A stretch of DNA of 64,000 bases from Rutidosis leptorrhynchoides (lineage: Eukaryota > Streptophyta > Magnoliopsida > Asterales > Asteraceae): NCBI RefSeq assembly GCF_046630445.1, contig NC_092336.1, forward strand, positions 201,409,001-201,473,000. Direction: 5' to 3'. This document shows positions 9,145 to 23,282 of the stretch, piece by piece; the stretch's first letter is position 1, and each line of letters begins with the position of its first letter. Under the pieces are notes generated by a model. That model searched no databases and was not told the DNA's origin. It worked only from the letters and a program-made list of their open reading frames with translations. The position numbers were made by a program, and so were the translations under genes.

Positions 9145-12100
9145 ATGGTTAGCGAAACGTTTAAGATTGATTTAATACCAGTAGAGTTAAGGAGTTTTGA
9201 AGTGATAATCGGCATGGACTGGTTGAAAAAGGAGAGAGCGAAAGTCGTATGTTACAAAAATGCGATTCGCACTGTAAGAGAAAAAGGAAAACCCTTAATG
9301 GTGTACGGAGGAAAGAGCAACGCGAAGCTAAATCTTATTAGTAATTTGAAGGCGCAAAAATTAATAAGAAAAGGTTGCTATGCCGTTCTAGCACACATCG
9401 AAGAAGTCAAACCCGAAGAAAAGAACATCAATGATGTTCCCGTCGCAAAAGAATTTCCCGATGTATTTCCGAAAGAATTACTGGGACTACTTCCACACCG
9501 ATCTGTTGAATTTCAAATAGATCTCGTACCAGGAGCTGCACCAATAGCTCGTGCTCCATACAGACTCGCACCCAGTGAAATGAAGGAACTCTAAAGCCAA
9601 TTACAAGAACTCTTAGAGTGTGGTTTCATTCGACCAAGCACATCACCATGGGGAGCTCCTGTTTTGTTTGTCAAGAAGAAATATGGTACATTCAAGTTGT
9701 GTATCGACTACCGAGAGTTGAACAAACTTACTATCAAGAACCGTTACCCACTACCGAGAATCGACGAGTTATTTGATCAACTACAAGGTTCGTCAGTTTA
9801 TTCGAAGATTGATTTACGTTCCGGATATCATCAAATGCGGGTGAAGGAGGATGATATTTCGAAAACAGCTTTTAGGATGCGTTGCGGTCATTACGAGTTT
9901 ATGGTTATGCCATTTGGTTTAACTAACGCACCAGCTGTGTTCATGGACCTTATGAACCGAGTGTGTGGACCATATCTTGACAAGTTTGTCATTGTTTTCA
10001 TCGATGACATACTTATCTACTCAAAGAATGATCAAGAGCACGAAGAACATTTGAGAAAAGTGCTAGAGTTGTTAAGGAAAGAAAAACTGTACGCTAAGTT
10101 TTCAAAGTGTGCATTTTGGTTGGAAGAAGTTCAATTCCTCGGTCATATAGTGAACAAAGAAGGTATTCAGGTGGATCCAGCAAAGATTGAAACTGTTGAA
10201 AAATGGAAAACCCCGAAAACTCCGAAACACATACGCCAATTTTTAGAATTAGCTGGTTACTACAGAAGATTCATCCAAGATTTTTCCAAAATAGCAAAAC
10301 CCTTGACTGCATTAACGTATAAAGAGAAGAAATTTGAATGGAAGGATGAACAAGAAAAAGCGTTTCAATTGTTGAAGAAAAAGTTAACTACGGCACCTAT
10401 ATTGTCATTGCCTGAAGGGAATGATGATTTTATGATATATTGTGACGCCTCAAAGCAAGGTCTCGGTTGTGTATTAATGCAACGAACGAAGGTAATTGCT
10501 TATGCGTCTAGGCAATTAAAGATTCACGAGCAGAATTATACGACGCATGATTTGGAATTAGGCGCGGTTGTTTTTGCATTAAAGACTTGGAGGCACTACT
10601 TATATGGGGTCAAAAGTATTATATATACCGATCGCAAAAGTCTCCAACACATATTTAATCAGAAACAACTAAACATGAAGCAGCGTAGGTGGATTGAGTT
10701 ATTGAATGATTACGATTTCGAGATTCGTTACCATCCGGGGAAGGCGAATGTGGTAGCAGACGCTTTGAGTAGAAAGCACAGAGAACCTATGCGGGTAAAA
10801 GCTATGAATATAATTATTCGTACTAACCTTACTACTCAAATAAAGGAGGCACAGCAAGGTGTCGTAAAAGAAGGGAATTTGAAGAATGAAATACCCAAAG
10901 GATCGGAGAAACACCTTAATATTCGAGAAGACGGAACCCGGTATAGAGCCGAAAGAATTTGGGTACCAAAGTTTGGAGATGTGAGAAAAATGGTACTTGG
11001 GGAAGCACATAAAACCAGATACTCAATACATCCCGAAGCGGGAAAGATGTACAAGGACCTCAAGAAATATTTTTGGTGGCCGGGTATGAAAGCCGATATT
11101 GCGAGATATGTAGGAGAATGTTTGACGTGTTCTAAGGTCAAAGCTGAACATCAGAAACCATCAGGTCTACTTCAACAACCTGAAATCCCAGAATGAAAAT
11201 GGGAAAATATTACCATGGATTTCATTACTAAATTGACAAGAACTGCAAGTGGTTATGATACTATTTGGGTAATAGTCGATCGTCTTACCAAATCAGCACA
11301 CTTTCTGCCAATGAGAGAAGATGATAAAATGGAGAAGTTGGCGAGATTATATTTAAAGGAAGTTGTCTCCAGACATGGAATACCAATCTCTATTATCTCT
11401 GATAGGGATGGCAGATTTGTTTTAAGGTTTTGACAGACACTGCAACAAGCATTGGGGACTCGTCTAGACATGAGTACTGCTTATCATCCACAAACTGATG
11501 GGCAAAGTGAAAGGAAGATACATACCCTTGAAGACATGCTACGAGCATGTGTTATCGATTTTGGAAACAGTTGGGATCGACACCTACCGTTAGCAGAATT
11601 TTCCTACAACAACAGTTACCATTCGAGTATTGAGATGGCGCCATTTGAAGCACTTTATGGTAGAAAGTGCAGGTCTCCGATTTGTTGGAGTGAAGTGGGG
11701 GTTAGACAGATTACGGGTCCGGAGATAATACAAGAAACTACCTAGAAAATCATCCAATTTCAACAACGATTGAAAACCGCCCAGAGTCGACAAAAGAGCT
11801 ACGCGGACGGTAAAAGAAAAGATATAGAATTTGAAATTGGAGAGATGGTCATGCTTAAGGTTTCACCTTGGAAAGGCGTTGTTCAATTTGGTAAACGGGG
11901 GAAACTAAATCCAAGGTACATTGGACCATTCAAGATTATAGATCGTGTCGGATCAGTAGCTTACCAACTTGAGTTACCTCAACAACTCACGGCTGTACAT
12001 AACACTTTCCACGTCTCGAATTTGAAGAAATGTTTTGCTAGAGAAGATCTCACTATTCCATTAGACGAAATCCAAATCAACGAAAAACTTCAATTTATTG

Positions 12101-12282
12101 AAGAACCCGTCGAAATAATGGATCGTGAGGTTAAAAGACTTAAGTAAAACAAGATACCAATTGTTAAGGTTCGATGGAATGCTCGTAGAGGACCCGAGTT
12201 CACGTGGGAGCATGAAGATCAGATGGAGAAGAAATACCCGCACCTATCTCCAGAAGATTCGTCAACACCTTCTACATCTTAA
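9145..12282 (+). pseudogene. Element E pol (protease end, RT, RNaseH, integrase, chromodomain) with five stops
   Basis: One frame carries the whole polyprotein without frameshifts, broken by stops at 9592, 11194, 11431, 11743 and 12145. Domains in order: protease C-terminus (IGMDWL), RT with FIDDILIYS, RNaseH ([12 protein letters not shown]), integrase zinc-binding and core (MDFITKL, SDRDGRF, DGQSERK as the D,D,E residues), and a terminal chromodomain ([20 protein letters not shown]). The altered codons sit at TGG, CAA/CAG and GAG positions of the family consensus, mostly C-to-T or G-to-A changes. It once copied and integrated the element; it is now dead unless read through. Confidence 0.93.
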
Positions 12283-12302
12283 AATTTTGGGACGAAATTT
12301 AT

Positions 12303-12317
12303 TTAACGGGTAGGTAC
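12303..12317 (+). other. Polypurine-tract region of element E
   Basis: TTAACGGGTAGGTAC immediately precedes the 3' LTR and follows the family sequence GGGACGAAATTTATT. In retrotransposons this site primes plus-strand DNA synthesis. Confidence 0.7.
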
Positions 12318-12508
12318 TATAGTGACCCGAACTTTTCCATGTTTATATATATTAAATGAAATTGATATTTACATGATTAAATATTTCCAACATGTTAAGC
12401 AATCAAACTTGTTAAGACTTGATTATTTGAAATGAGTGTCATGTAGACAATTGACCACCCAAGTTGACCGGTGATTCACGAACGTTAAAACTTGTAAAAA
12501 CTATACGA

Positions 12509-12509
<1 letters not shown>

Positions 12510-12564
<55 letters not shown>
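12510..12564. repeat. (TA)n microsatellite
   Basis: About 27 uninterrupted TA units within the E LTR. Confidence 0.95.
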
Positions 12565-12569
<5 letters not shown>

Positions 12570-12874
12570 ACATGATATTATGATAAGTAAGTATATCACT
12601 AGGTATATTAACAATGGGTTATATACATAAAAATGAGACTACTAAGTTAAGAAACTCGAAACGATATATATAACGATTATCGTTATAACAACGTCTAACT
12701 AAATACATATGTATCATATTAAGATATTGTTACACTATATTTAACATGATAAAATGATAATTATATATATCATTAAGTATATTAACAATGAACTACATAT
12801 GTAAAACAAGGCTACTAACTTAAGAATTTCGAAACAATATATATACGTAACGATTATCGTTGTAATAGTATTTT

Positions 12875-12876
<2 letters not shown>

Positions 12877-12941
<65 letters not shown>
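12877..12941. repeat. (TA)n microsatellite
   Basis: Roughly 32 TA units in the E LTR, the second of three such tracts. Confidence 0.95.
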
Positions 12942-12945
<4 letters not shown>

Positions 12946-14067
12946 TTAAGATATATTCATACACCATGTTATCATGTTAACATAACAATTTAACATCTCA
13001 TTTAAGTATAATAACAATGAATTAATTACATTTAACAAGATCGTTAACTTAAAGGTTTCAAAACAACACTTACATGTAACGACTAACGATGACTTAATGA
13101 CTCAGTTAAAATGTATATACATGTAGTGTATTTAGATGTAATAGTACACTTTTGAAAGACTTCAAGACACATATCAAAGTACTTCTACTTAACAAAAATG
13201 CTTACAATTACATCCTCATTCATTTTCATCAACAATTCTACTCGTATGCACCCGTATTCGTACTCGTACAATACACAGCTTCTAGATGTATATATTATTG
13301 GTATATACACTTCAATGATCAGCTCCTTAGTAGCCCATGTGAGTCATTAAACATATGGGAACCATCATTTGGCAACTAGCATGAAATATCTCACAAAATT
13401 ACAAAAAAATATTATAAATCATTCATGAATTATTTACATGAAAACAAACTTACACATCTTTTATATCTAATCCATATACCAACGACCAAAAACACCTACG
13501 AACACTTTCATTCTTCAATTTTCTTCATCTAATTGATCTCTCTCAAGTTCTATCTTCAAGTTCTAAGTGTTCTTCATATATTCTATAAGTTCTAGTTTCA
13601 TAAAACCAAGAACACTTTCAAGTTTGCAAGATTACTTCCAAGCTTTCTAATCCATTCCAAGTAATCATCCAAGATCAAGAAACCTTTGTTACTTACAGTA
13701 GGTTATCTCTCTAATTCAAGGTAATACTCATATTCAAACTTTGATTCAATTTCTATAACTATAACAATCTTAATTCGAGCAGAAATCTTACTTGAACTTG
13801 TTTTCGTGTCATGATTCTACTTCAAGAACTTTCAAGCCATCCAAGAATCTTTTGAAGCTAGATCATTTCTTGTCACTTCCAGTAGGTTTACCTACTAAAC
13901 TTAAGGTAGTAATGATGTTCATAACATCATTCGATTTATACATATAAAGCTATCTTATTCGAAGATTTAAACTTGTAATCACTAGAACATAGTTTAGTTA
14001 ATTCTAAACTTGTTCGTAAATAAAGTTAATCCTTCTAACTTGACTTTTAAAATCAACTAAACACATG

Positions 14068-14198
<131 letters not shown>

Positions 14199-15968
14199 AT
14201 GCTAACTTAATGATTTAAAACCTGGAAACACGAAGAACACCGTAAAATCGGACATACGCCGTCGTAGTGAAATCGGGGGCTGTTTTGGGTTAAAAAAAAT
14301 AAAAAGTATCTTAATCTTTGAATTGGAATTTTATTTTCTGGAAAAATGATGTGACATATGAACATGATACTATATCCAAAAATCACGGTTAAACATAAAG
14401 TGGAAGTATGTTTTTCAAAATGGTCATCAAGATTTCGTTTTTTCAACGAAAATGACTACCTCTTTAAAAAATGACTTGTAACCTGTATTTCTGACTATAA
14501 ACTTATACTTTTTCTGTTTAGTTTCATAAATTTTAGTTCATTATGAAATCATAGCAACTTGAATCACTCAAAACGGATTTGAAATGAAGAAATGACAGGT
14601 AAAACAAAATTGGATAAACTTGCTAGTTTTAGCTATGAAAATTTTGTAACAAATCTAGACTAAACATATCCTAACTAATTTATATTGTATTATACATATT
14701 ATGTAATCTTGGGATACCATAGACACGTATACAATGTTTTGACATATCATATCGACCCATCTATATATATTATTTGGAACAACCATAGACACTCTATATG
14801 CAGTAATGTTTGAGTTAGCTATACAGGGTTGAGGTTGATTCCAAAAATATATATACTTTGAGTTGTGATCTAGCCTGAGACGTGTATACACTGGGTCGTG
14901 GATTGATTCAAGATAATATATATTGATTTATTTCTGTACATCTAACTGTGGACAACTAGTTGTAGGTTACTAACGAGGACTGCTACCTTAACAAACTTAA
15001 ATCATAAAAACGTAATAAAAAATGTTGTGAATATATTTCGATCATACTTTGATATATATGTACACATTTTTTATAGGTTCGTGAATCGACCAGTGGTCAA
15101 GTCTTACTTCCGGCAAAGTAAAAATCTGTGAAAGTGAGTTATAGTCCCACTTTTACAATCTAATATTTTTTTGGGATGAGAATACATGCAGCTTAATAAA
15201 TGTTTTACAAAATAGACACAAGTACGCAAAACTACATTCTATGGTTGGATTATTAAACTGAATATCGCCCTTCAAGTCTGGTAACCTAAGAATTAGAGAA
15301 ATGGCCCCTAATTGACGCGAATCCTAAAGATAGATCTATTGGACTTAACAACCCCCATTCAGGTTATGGATGGTTTAGTACTTCGAGATTATTATACAGA
15401 TGAGAGGTTCTGTTTTGGCGATATTCTATGCATTAAGTTAAAGTCGGTTACCAGGTGTTCAACATATGAATGATTTTTATCTCTATGTAGTTTGCGAAAA
15501 GCCTGATATGAGATGTGTTATAAAAATGAAATCTTGTGGTCTATTATTATGATTTGATAATATATAGGTTAAACCTATAACTCACCAACATTTTTGTTGA
15601 CGTTTTAAGCATGTTTATTCTCAGGTGATTATTAAGAGCTTCCGCTGTTACATACTAAAATAAGGACAAGATTTGGAGTCCATGCTTGTATGATATTGTG
15701 TAAAAACTGCATTCAAGAAACTTATTTTTGATGTAATATATTCTTATTGTAAACCATTATGTAATGGTCGTGTGTAAACGGTATATTTTAGATTATCATT
15801 ATTTGATAATCTACGTAATGCTTTTTAAACCTTTATTGATAAAATGAAGGTTATGATTGTTTTAAAAATGAATGCAGTCTTTGAAAAACGTCTCATATAG
15901 AGGTCAAAACCTCGCAACGAAATCAATTAATATGGAACGTTTATAATCAATATGAACGGGACATTTCA

Positions 15969-16162
15969 ACCACCACAATCAAAACGTAGCTAGTGATGAG
16001 ATGAACAACTTTATAACTTGAGCTAAGACCCGAAACTAGCTTCTTCTTTCTTTGCTTGAGCTTTCTCACACTAGAAATCTCTCTCTCTCTCTCTCTAAAA
16101 TTGATGTGGAAGGGATGAGGTTGTTGGAAGTGGAGTAAATGACACCCCAAGATCTGATCTAG
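15969..16162. other. Host DNA between elements E and D
   Basis: About 194 bp lie between the end of E's LTR and the start of D's 5' LTR. They include a (CT)n tract at about 16078-16096. No gene is recognised. Confidence 0.5.
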
Positions 16163-16339
16163 TGTGACAACCCGAAAATTTCCAACCAAATTTAAACTTT
16201 ATCTTTATATTATTCCGACACGATAAGCAAAGTTTGTTAAGTTAAATCTCAAGAATTTTAAACTGTGTTCATACATTCATTATAACCTCGACCAAATTTT
16301 GACGATTCACGAACCGTTATATATAAATAGATATGTATA

Positions 16340-16397
<58 letters not shown>

Positions 16398-17159
16398 CTT
16401 GAGAATATTAATAAAGTATTAAACGTATAATACTTTACACGAACGTATTTGTTTCAATATGTTTATCGATGGAATTAGAAGATAATATCAAATGATTGAT
16501 TTATCAGATACATTGTAATATGATTACGGGTCCATGTTATGAGGTCCACTGTGATTTAAGAAATCTTTTCTTTTTGACAACATTCAGAAAATGGTAAAGT
16601 GATTTATAAGTAAGAACGTGGAGTGTAAATAACTTAGATGTTGGATAACGACAAGTTAAGTAACTCGACATTTTTTGTTAAGATGATTTCAAACGTTTAT
16701 TTAACCTTTGAACTTTATCCCATACTTCACCAACAGACTGTAATTTAAAAACTTGAAACCTATTATGAATATATATGATTCTACCTTTCTAAAACGTTTT
16801 ATGATATAACGATTTCCATTATTTTAACCTTTAAACAAAATGATTCTTAAATATATTTAGTTTTGGAAAACAAAATTATCATATTTATTTGATTTAGTTT
16901 CAAACGTACAAAAATGTTTTCAGTTTAAAAAGAACTTTATTATTAAAACGTATATAACTTTTATAAATATCTAGAACCACTTTTGACAACTCATTACTTA
17001 ACCAGTATGATAAAGATAACAATATTTATATTTTATTTTATTAAATATATATAACGATTTAAATTAATATTATATATATTTATACGCTTATTATATGTAC
17101 ATAGTTTTATACTTTTACTATACTTAAACTTTACCTTTACTTTATTTTTACTTTACTTT

Positions 17160-17275
17160 AACTTTAATAATTCATACTTTAATAATTCACTTTAATAATT
17201 CATACTTTAATAATTCATACTTTAATAATTCACTTTAATAATTCATACTTTAATAATTCACTTTAATAATTCAAA
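17160..17275 (+). repeat. Tandem ACTTTAATAATTCAT array in D LTR
   Basis: Alternating 12- and 15-bp units (CACTTTAATAATT and CATACTTTAATAATT) are repeated about eight times just upstream of the TATA-like site. The 3' LTR (about 61940-62106) has a longer version. Confidence 0.85.
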
Positions 17276-17906
17276 AATCTATTATAAATAGAATTCAATA
17301 GGTTTCATTATTTCATAGAAACTTGAAAATATTTTCTCTAAACTCTCTCAATCGATTTAAATATATATATTTACTCCGTATTATTTCAAGATATTATTAG
17401 TATACATAAAATATTACGACGGAGTGTTGTCCGAGTGATTTCGAAATTGTTTTTCGAGCGGGATAGAGCTAAGGAAATTATGGGTTATAGCTATGGAGGT
17501 TATGGGTATGGTTCGGGAGTATTGCTCGTGAGTCAAACTAGTATTTATCATCCCCGTTGTGTCTACATACTTTTCGTGCAATATTGAATCTCAATATTGA
17601 TACGTGAGCCCTCATAACTTAACTTTTATATATTATTAGTGTATCCCTGACTAGTGCTCGAGTATATAGGATTATGCATGCTTATACGTTCGTTATTGTC
17701 GTTAGATAGATTATGTCAAATCTTGAATTAAATACATATGCTATTAAGATAAGGTATATGATATGCATGTCGTTGGAAAGCTAGCGAAAAATTGAGAACT
17801 TTTCATTTAGATATCGAATGGTTTCGATGAACGGTTTAGAAGTTATAGTCAATTGATTTTTTGTAAAAATGATTATTATTATCGTCGTTATTTTCGTCGT
17901 TATAAT

Positions 17907-18194
<288 letters not shown>

Positions 18195-19966
18195 CATCAT
18201 TCAAATAGTTATTAGTATTATCATTAATATTATTATTATTAGTATTATTATAATTAAAACTAATATTAGTAACATCTAATTATTATGATTACTATTATTA
18301 TTATTAATATGAACGCGATATAAAAGACGACTAAAAGCTATTAAACGAAACGATTAGGAAATAATGAGTATGAGTATCATGATGAAATTAAGATATTGAT
18401 TTAAAGGAAAAAAATCGTTTTCATTATTTTACTATTATTGTTATTAAAAGTATTATTAATATTAAAACTATCATTTTTACTAAAATTATTATTTTTAATA
18501 AAAATATCATTGTTAATATGAAACATCATTATTATTATCATTTTAGTACTATTATTAATAAAAATTATCATTTTATCATTTTTAGAAAATATAATTATTG
18601 TTATTTTTATTAGTAGAATAATAATAATTATTACAAAATAATACAACTTTTACTTATTATTATTATTATCAATATTATTTTATCAAATAAATATGTGATA
18701 CAAAGATATTTTACTACGTATAATATAATTACATTAATAATACCTATCATATTATTTTTATGATATTAAATGAACTTTATAAATTTTATTACTTAAGATA
18801 TATAAAAGTATATTTTTATTATATAAATTTTAATATAAAATTTTATTTATTAATAAAAGAACTCTATTATTTACTTTAATAAAATCTGTTAAAAATATTT
18901 AAATATATAAAACGACTATATTTAAACTATATAATAATCATGTATAAATTTTGGAAGACATTTTGGTCAATATGACTTTTGTTGACTTTTGCATATTTAG
19001 TCTCGAGCATTAGGATTGTGATACACTACGACTTGACCTAAATTGGTAGACAGATATTGATCAAAGATATAAATATATATAATTAATATAGGTTCGTGAA
19101 TCCAAGGCCAACCTTGCACTTGTTCAATGACGTCATATGTATTTTAATACAAAATATAGTATTGTGAGTTTCATTTGCTCCCTTTTTAAATGCTTTTGCA
19201 ATATATATTTTTGGGACTGAGAATACATGCGCTGCTTTTATAAATGCTTTACGAAAAAGACACAAGTAATCTAAATTACATTCTATGGTTGGATTATCGA
19301 ATTGAATATCACCCCTTTTAGCTTGGTAGCCTAAGAATTAGGGAACAGACACCCTAATTAACGCGAATCCTAAAGGTAGATCTACGAGCACTAACTCCCT
19401 CCATACTGGAAAATGGTATACTTTAGTACTTCGAGTTTACATTATACAGATGGATTTCTGTTTTGGGGATATTCTATATGCATGTTGTTAATGTCGGTTA
19501 CCAGGTGTTCAATCCATATGAATGATTTTTAAACACTTGCGAGTGTATGATTATTGAATAAAGGAAATCTTGTGGTCTATTAAAATTATAGAATTGATGG
19601 ATTATGATAAACTAATGAACTCACCAACCTTTTGGTTGACATTTTAAAGCATGTTTATTCTCAGGTATTAAAGAAATCTTCCACTGTGCATTAGCTCATT
19701 TTAAGGATATTACTTGGAGTCATTCATGGCATATCTAGAAAGAAGTTGCATTCGAGTCATTGAGTTCATCAGGATTATTATTAAGTCAATTATAGTTGGA
19801 TGTATTATGAAATGGTATGCATGCCGTCAACTTTAGATGAAAAGAAAGTTTGTCTTTTAAAAACGAATGCAATGTTTGTAAAATGTATCATATAGAGGTC
19901 AAATACCTCGCGATGTAATCAACTATTGTGAATCATTTATAATGTATATGAACGGGTCCTTTCAGT

Positions 19967-19980
19967 TGGTATCAGAGCGG
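19967..19980 (+). other. Primer binding site of element D (tRNA-iMet)
   Basis: TGGTATCAGAGCGG, 2 bp after the LTR, complements the 3' end of plant initiator tRNA-Met (TGGTATCAGAGC core). Minus-strand synthesis would start here. Confidence 0.88.
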
Positions 19981-20080
19981 TGGTCTTAGCGAACCAGGTC
20001 TACATTAGTGTGTCTAACTGATAGTCGTTAGGATGCATTAGTGAGTCTGGACTTCGACCGTGTCTGCATGTCAAAAGTTT
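19981..20080 (+). other. Conserved post-PBS leader of element D
   Basis: CATTAGTGTGTCT followed by GTTAGGATGCATTAGTGAG and TCTGGACTTCGACCGTG. The same arrangement occurs after the PBS in B (25911-25972) and, on the minus strand, in both C copies and A. It is a candidate packaging/dimerisation signal, by position only. Confidence 0.5.
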
Positions 20081-20345
20081 TGCTTATCATTTTTGTCGGA
20101 AATTGCCTGCTTATCATTCTTAGTCTAGACACATATTACTGCATTGATTGCATGAATAGTGTATAGACAAAATTCATATCTTAGCGTATCTGTTGCTGTA
20201 AACTTTACCTGACATATCCCGTAAATTCCTCCGTAATCTACGAAATCTTTTGCGCTATATATATAGATATTCTATGTAATTAGAATACCACCCGATAGCC
20301 GGAAAATCATTTCATATCGAAAAATCCTTTATTCAATCGAACGAA

Positions 20346-20471
20346 ATGGAATTCGTCAGTAGTTCAAGTCCCTCAAATTCCGATATGGAATCCCACTCAA
20401 GCTCCGAAAGCAGTGTGACTGGAATGGATCAACCAATCAGCCATCATCTATTTTGAATGAATTGGGGATGG
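20346..20471 (+). pseudogene. Element D pre-gag ORF, part 1 (interrupted by C array)
   Basis: It starts MEFVSSSSPSNSDMES, a Ser/Asp/Glu-rich beginning like the pre-gag proteins of B (MSSLELVIPFSDSEPES) and C (MTSSNPIILYDSESDTES). One stop occurs (TTT TGA ATG near 20454). The frame reads to GGATGG at 20471, where element C begins, and resumes in the same frame after 57242. Confidence 0.65.
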
Positions 20472-21772
20472 TGTAACGACCCGTCAAAATTGCTATTGAC
20501 GCGGCACGTTAATCATTGATTCCACAGTGTGGTTTTGACCTCTATATGATACGTTTTGATAAAATATTGCATTCATTAAAATAAGTGACTTTCTAAACAT
20601 AGAAAGTTATAAACATGTGGGCGAGTGCTTAGGTATAAGCAAAACCCCGAAATACATAAGTCTTTAATTTACAGGTTGACATCACAGTCCAATTATTTAT
20701 TACACAACGCAGATTTATTTTGAATGCAATAAACTTTGTACAAAGCATGAGAGACTCCATGCAGGCAACAAGCACATCACAGCAGAAGCATTCTAAGGAC
20801 CTGAGAATAAAACATGCTAAAAAGTCAACACGAATGTTGGTGAGTTATAGGTTTAATTGCTCGAGTCATAAACATATATAAAGATAGACCACAAGATTTC
20901 ATCAAAAGTTTATCAATAGATTCTATGTAACAGAGCACCCTGGTAACTAAACTTAACGCTATAGTGATAATTACCCCATTCATTTTAATACACGCAAACC
21001 AACGTGTCTTAAACTCAAATAACATACGTCTGTTAAAAGGCTAGCCCTATGGATCCATATACAATTATTCGCGCCCACCAGTCCATATCCTATGTACTGG
21101 CAGCTACTAGTTACCAAAGCTAAGGGATTTTCGGTTTAACTCAGTGTAGAATTTAGTATGTACTTGTGTCTTATCGCGTTTAAAATAAATTGCATGTATT
21201 CTCAGCCCAAAAATATTTAAAGTATTTAAAAAGGGAGACTATAACTCACAGTTCAATATTGCGATTCAATATTGTAGGCAAATTGCGTAGACGTAATGAT
21301 GGTAGACGACTGTATGGTTGGCCTTAGATTCAAGAACAATATCCCGAATAATACCCAATATTTCCTTAGCTTAAAGCGGTTTGAAACCCGAATTAAAAAC
21401 ACCCGCATATATACCTTATTATTATTAAACTTTAAATTATAAATTATAAATATTATTATGGATTGCAGAAGAAAGAAAGAAAATAAATATGATAAACTCG
21501 TCCGAATTCTTGGCTATTTATAGCACTTGGCCAGAATTTTGGGGTCATGTGATCGCATGACTTTCCAGGCCATTTCCCATGCGATCGCAGGGGTGGTCTG
21601 CCAACTCATTTGTGATTTGTTTTCTAGTTCGTCGACATCAAATAGTGTTTAATGTAGCAAATAGTGTTTAATGTAGCAAATACGGTTTCACTGTAGCAAA
21701 TAGTGTTTTACTGTAGCAAAGTAATTTTTACTGTAGCAAATAGGGTTTTACTGTATGAAAGTCGTTTTTACT

Positions 21773-21830
<58 letters not shown>

Positions 21831-21994
21831 CATATAATTGTTCATGAATCGTCGAGAGTAATCAAAGGTAATTGTATATATGAAACAGTTCTAAAATTTT
21901 GAGACTCAATCTAACAGACTTTGTTTAACGTGTTAAAATAATAAATCGTATAGAGAATTGGTTTAAATAAGTCAAAAAAATTTGGGTCATCACA
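20472..21994 (-). repeat. LTR a of element C array
   Basis: It runs TGTAACGACCCG ... GGGTCATCACA as written on +; transcription is leftwards. At 1,523 bp it is the shortest of the three because it lacks about 27 bp after GGCTAGC (near 21044) and has fewer TGTAGCAAA minisatellite units. Confidence 0.92.
21640..21775. repeat. TGTAGCAAATAGTGTTT minisatellite, LTR a
   Basis: Imperfect units of about 17-19 bp with the core TGTAGCAAA, followed by a TA tract (21777-21826). Copy number differs in each C LTR. Confidence 0.85.
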
Positions 21995-23282
21995 GTACCT
22001 CCCCATTAAAGAAAATTTCGTCCCGAAATTTTGAGTAGTACCTGTTTCATGAGCGATATCAGTGAACAAATGTGGATACTTTTGCTTCATTTGATCTTCA
22101 CGTTCCCAAGTAAACTCGGGTCCTCGTCTTACGTTCCAACGAACCCTAACTATCGGTATTTTGATTTGTTTTAATTGTTTGACCTCACGGTCCATGATTT
22201 CAACAGGTTCTTCGATAAAATGGAGTTTATCATTGATTCGTATTTCGTCAAGAGGAATTACGACATCCTCTTCAGCTAAACATTTCTTCAAATTTGACAC
22301 GTGAAATGTGTTGTGAACACTACTAAGTTCTTGCGGTAGCTTTAATCGATAAGCAACTGTTCCAATTCTTTTGGTGATTTTAAAGGGTCCTACGTACCTA
22401 GGACTTAGCTTTCCTCGTTTACCGAATCGTACAACGCCTTTCCAGGGTGAGACTTTCAACATGACTTTGTCGCCCACTTGAAATTCTAGCGGTTTTCTTC
22501 TTACATCAGCATAACTCTTTTGGCGACTCATGGCCGTTTTCAATCGCTGTTGTATTTAAATGATCTTTTCGGTGGTTTCGTGAATAATTTCTGGTCCAGC
22601 AAGTTGTCTTTCTCCTACTTCACTCCAACGTATAGGAGATCTGCACTTTCTACCGTATAGTGCTTCAAATGGCGCTGCGTTGATGCTCGTATGATAGCTG
22701 TTATTGTATGAAAATTCTGCCAACGGTAAGTGTCGATCCCAACTGGTTCCAAAGTCAATCACGCATGCCCGTAACATGTGTTCCAATGTTTGTATTGTTC
22801 TTTCACTTTGACCATCTGTCTATGAGTGATAAGCGGTGCTCATATCTAATCGAGTTCCCAATGCTTTTTGTAATGATTGCCAAAAACGTGATGTGAATCG
22901 GGTATCGCGATCAGATATGATGGAGATGGGTACACCATGCCTGGAAATTACTTCCTTAAAATATAGGCGTGCTAATTTCTCCATACTGTCTGTCTCCTTT
23001 ATTAGTAGAAAGTGAGCTGATTTAGTTAGACGATCAACTATCACCCAAATAGTATCATGACTACTTGCAGTCCTTGGCAATTTCGTAATGAAATCCATGG
23101 TTATTCTTTCCCATTTCCACTGTGGAATTTCTGGTTGTTGCAGTAATCCTGACGGCTTTTGGTGCTCATCTTTGACCTTTGCACACGTCAAACATTTGCT
23201 TATATAAGTAGCAATTTCTGTCTTCATATTAGGCCACCAATAGAACTTCTTGAGATCGTGGTACATTTTCCCATTTCCTGGG
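21911..23282 (-). pseudogene. Element C unit 1 integrase and chromodomain (cut by element B)
   Basis: One minus-strand frame carries the integrase zinc-binding motif ([20 protein letters not shown]), core ([23 protein letters not shown]), the GPF linker and a chromodomain ([19 protein letters not shown]). It then reads on through the PPT and about 80 nt into LTR a before a stop at 21911. Two stops (near 22556 and 22809) replace glutamine codons seen in units 2 and 3. The rest of the gene lies at 41073-41495 beyond element B, in the same frame. Confidence 0.9.

Noticed and set aside
16078-16096. (CT)n tract as a promoter Y-patch
   Set aside because: No gene follows on either strand within the 194-bp interval, so a regulatory call would be unsupported.
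19967-19980. Possible tRNA gene near TGGTATCAGAGC motifs
   Set aside because: Only the 12-14 nt PBS is complementary to tRNA-iMet; no cloverleaf or A/B boxes surround any of the copies.
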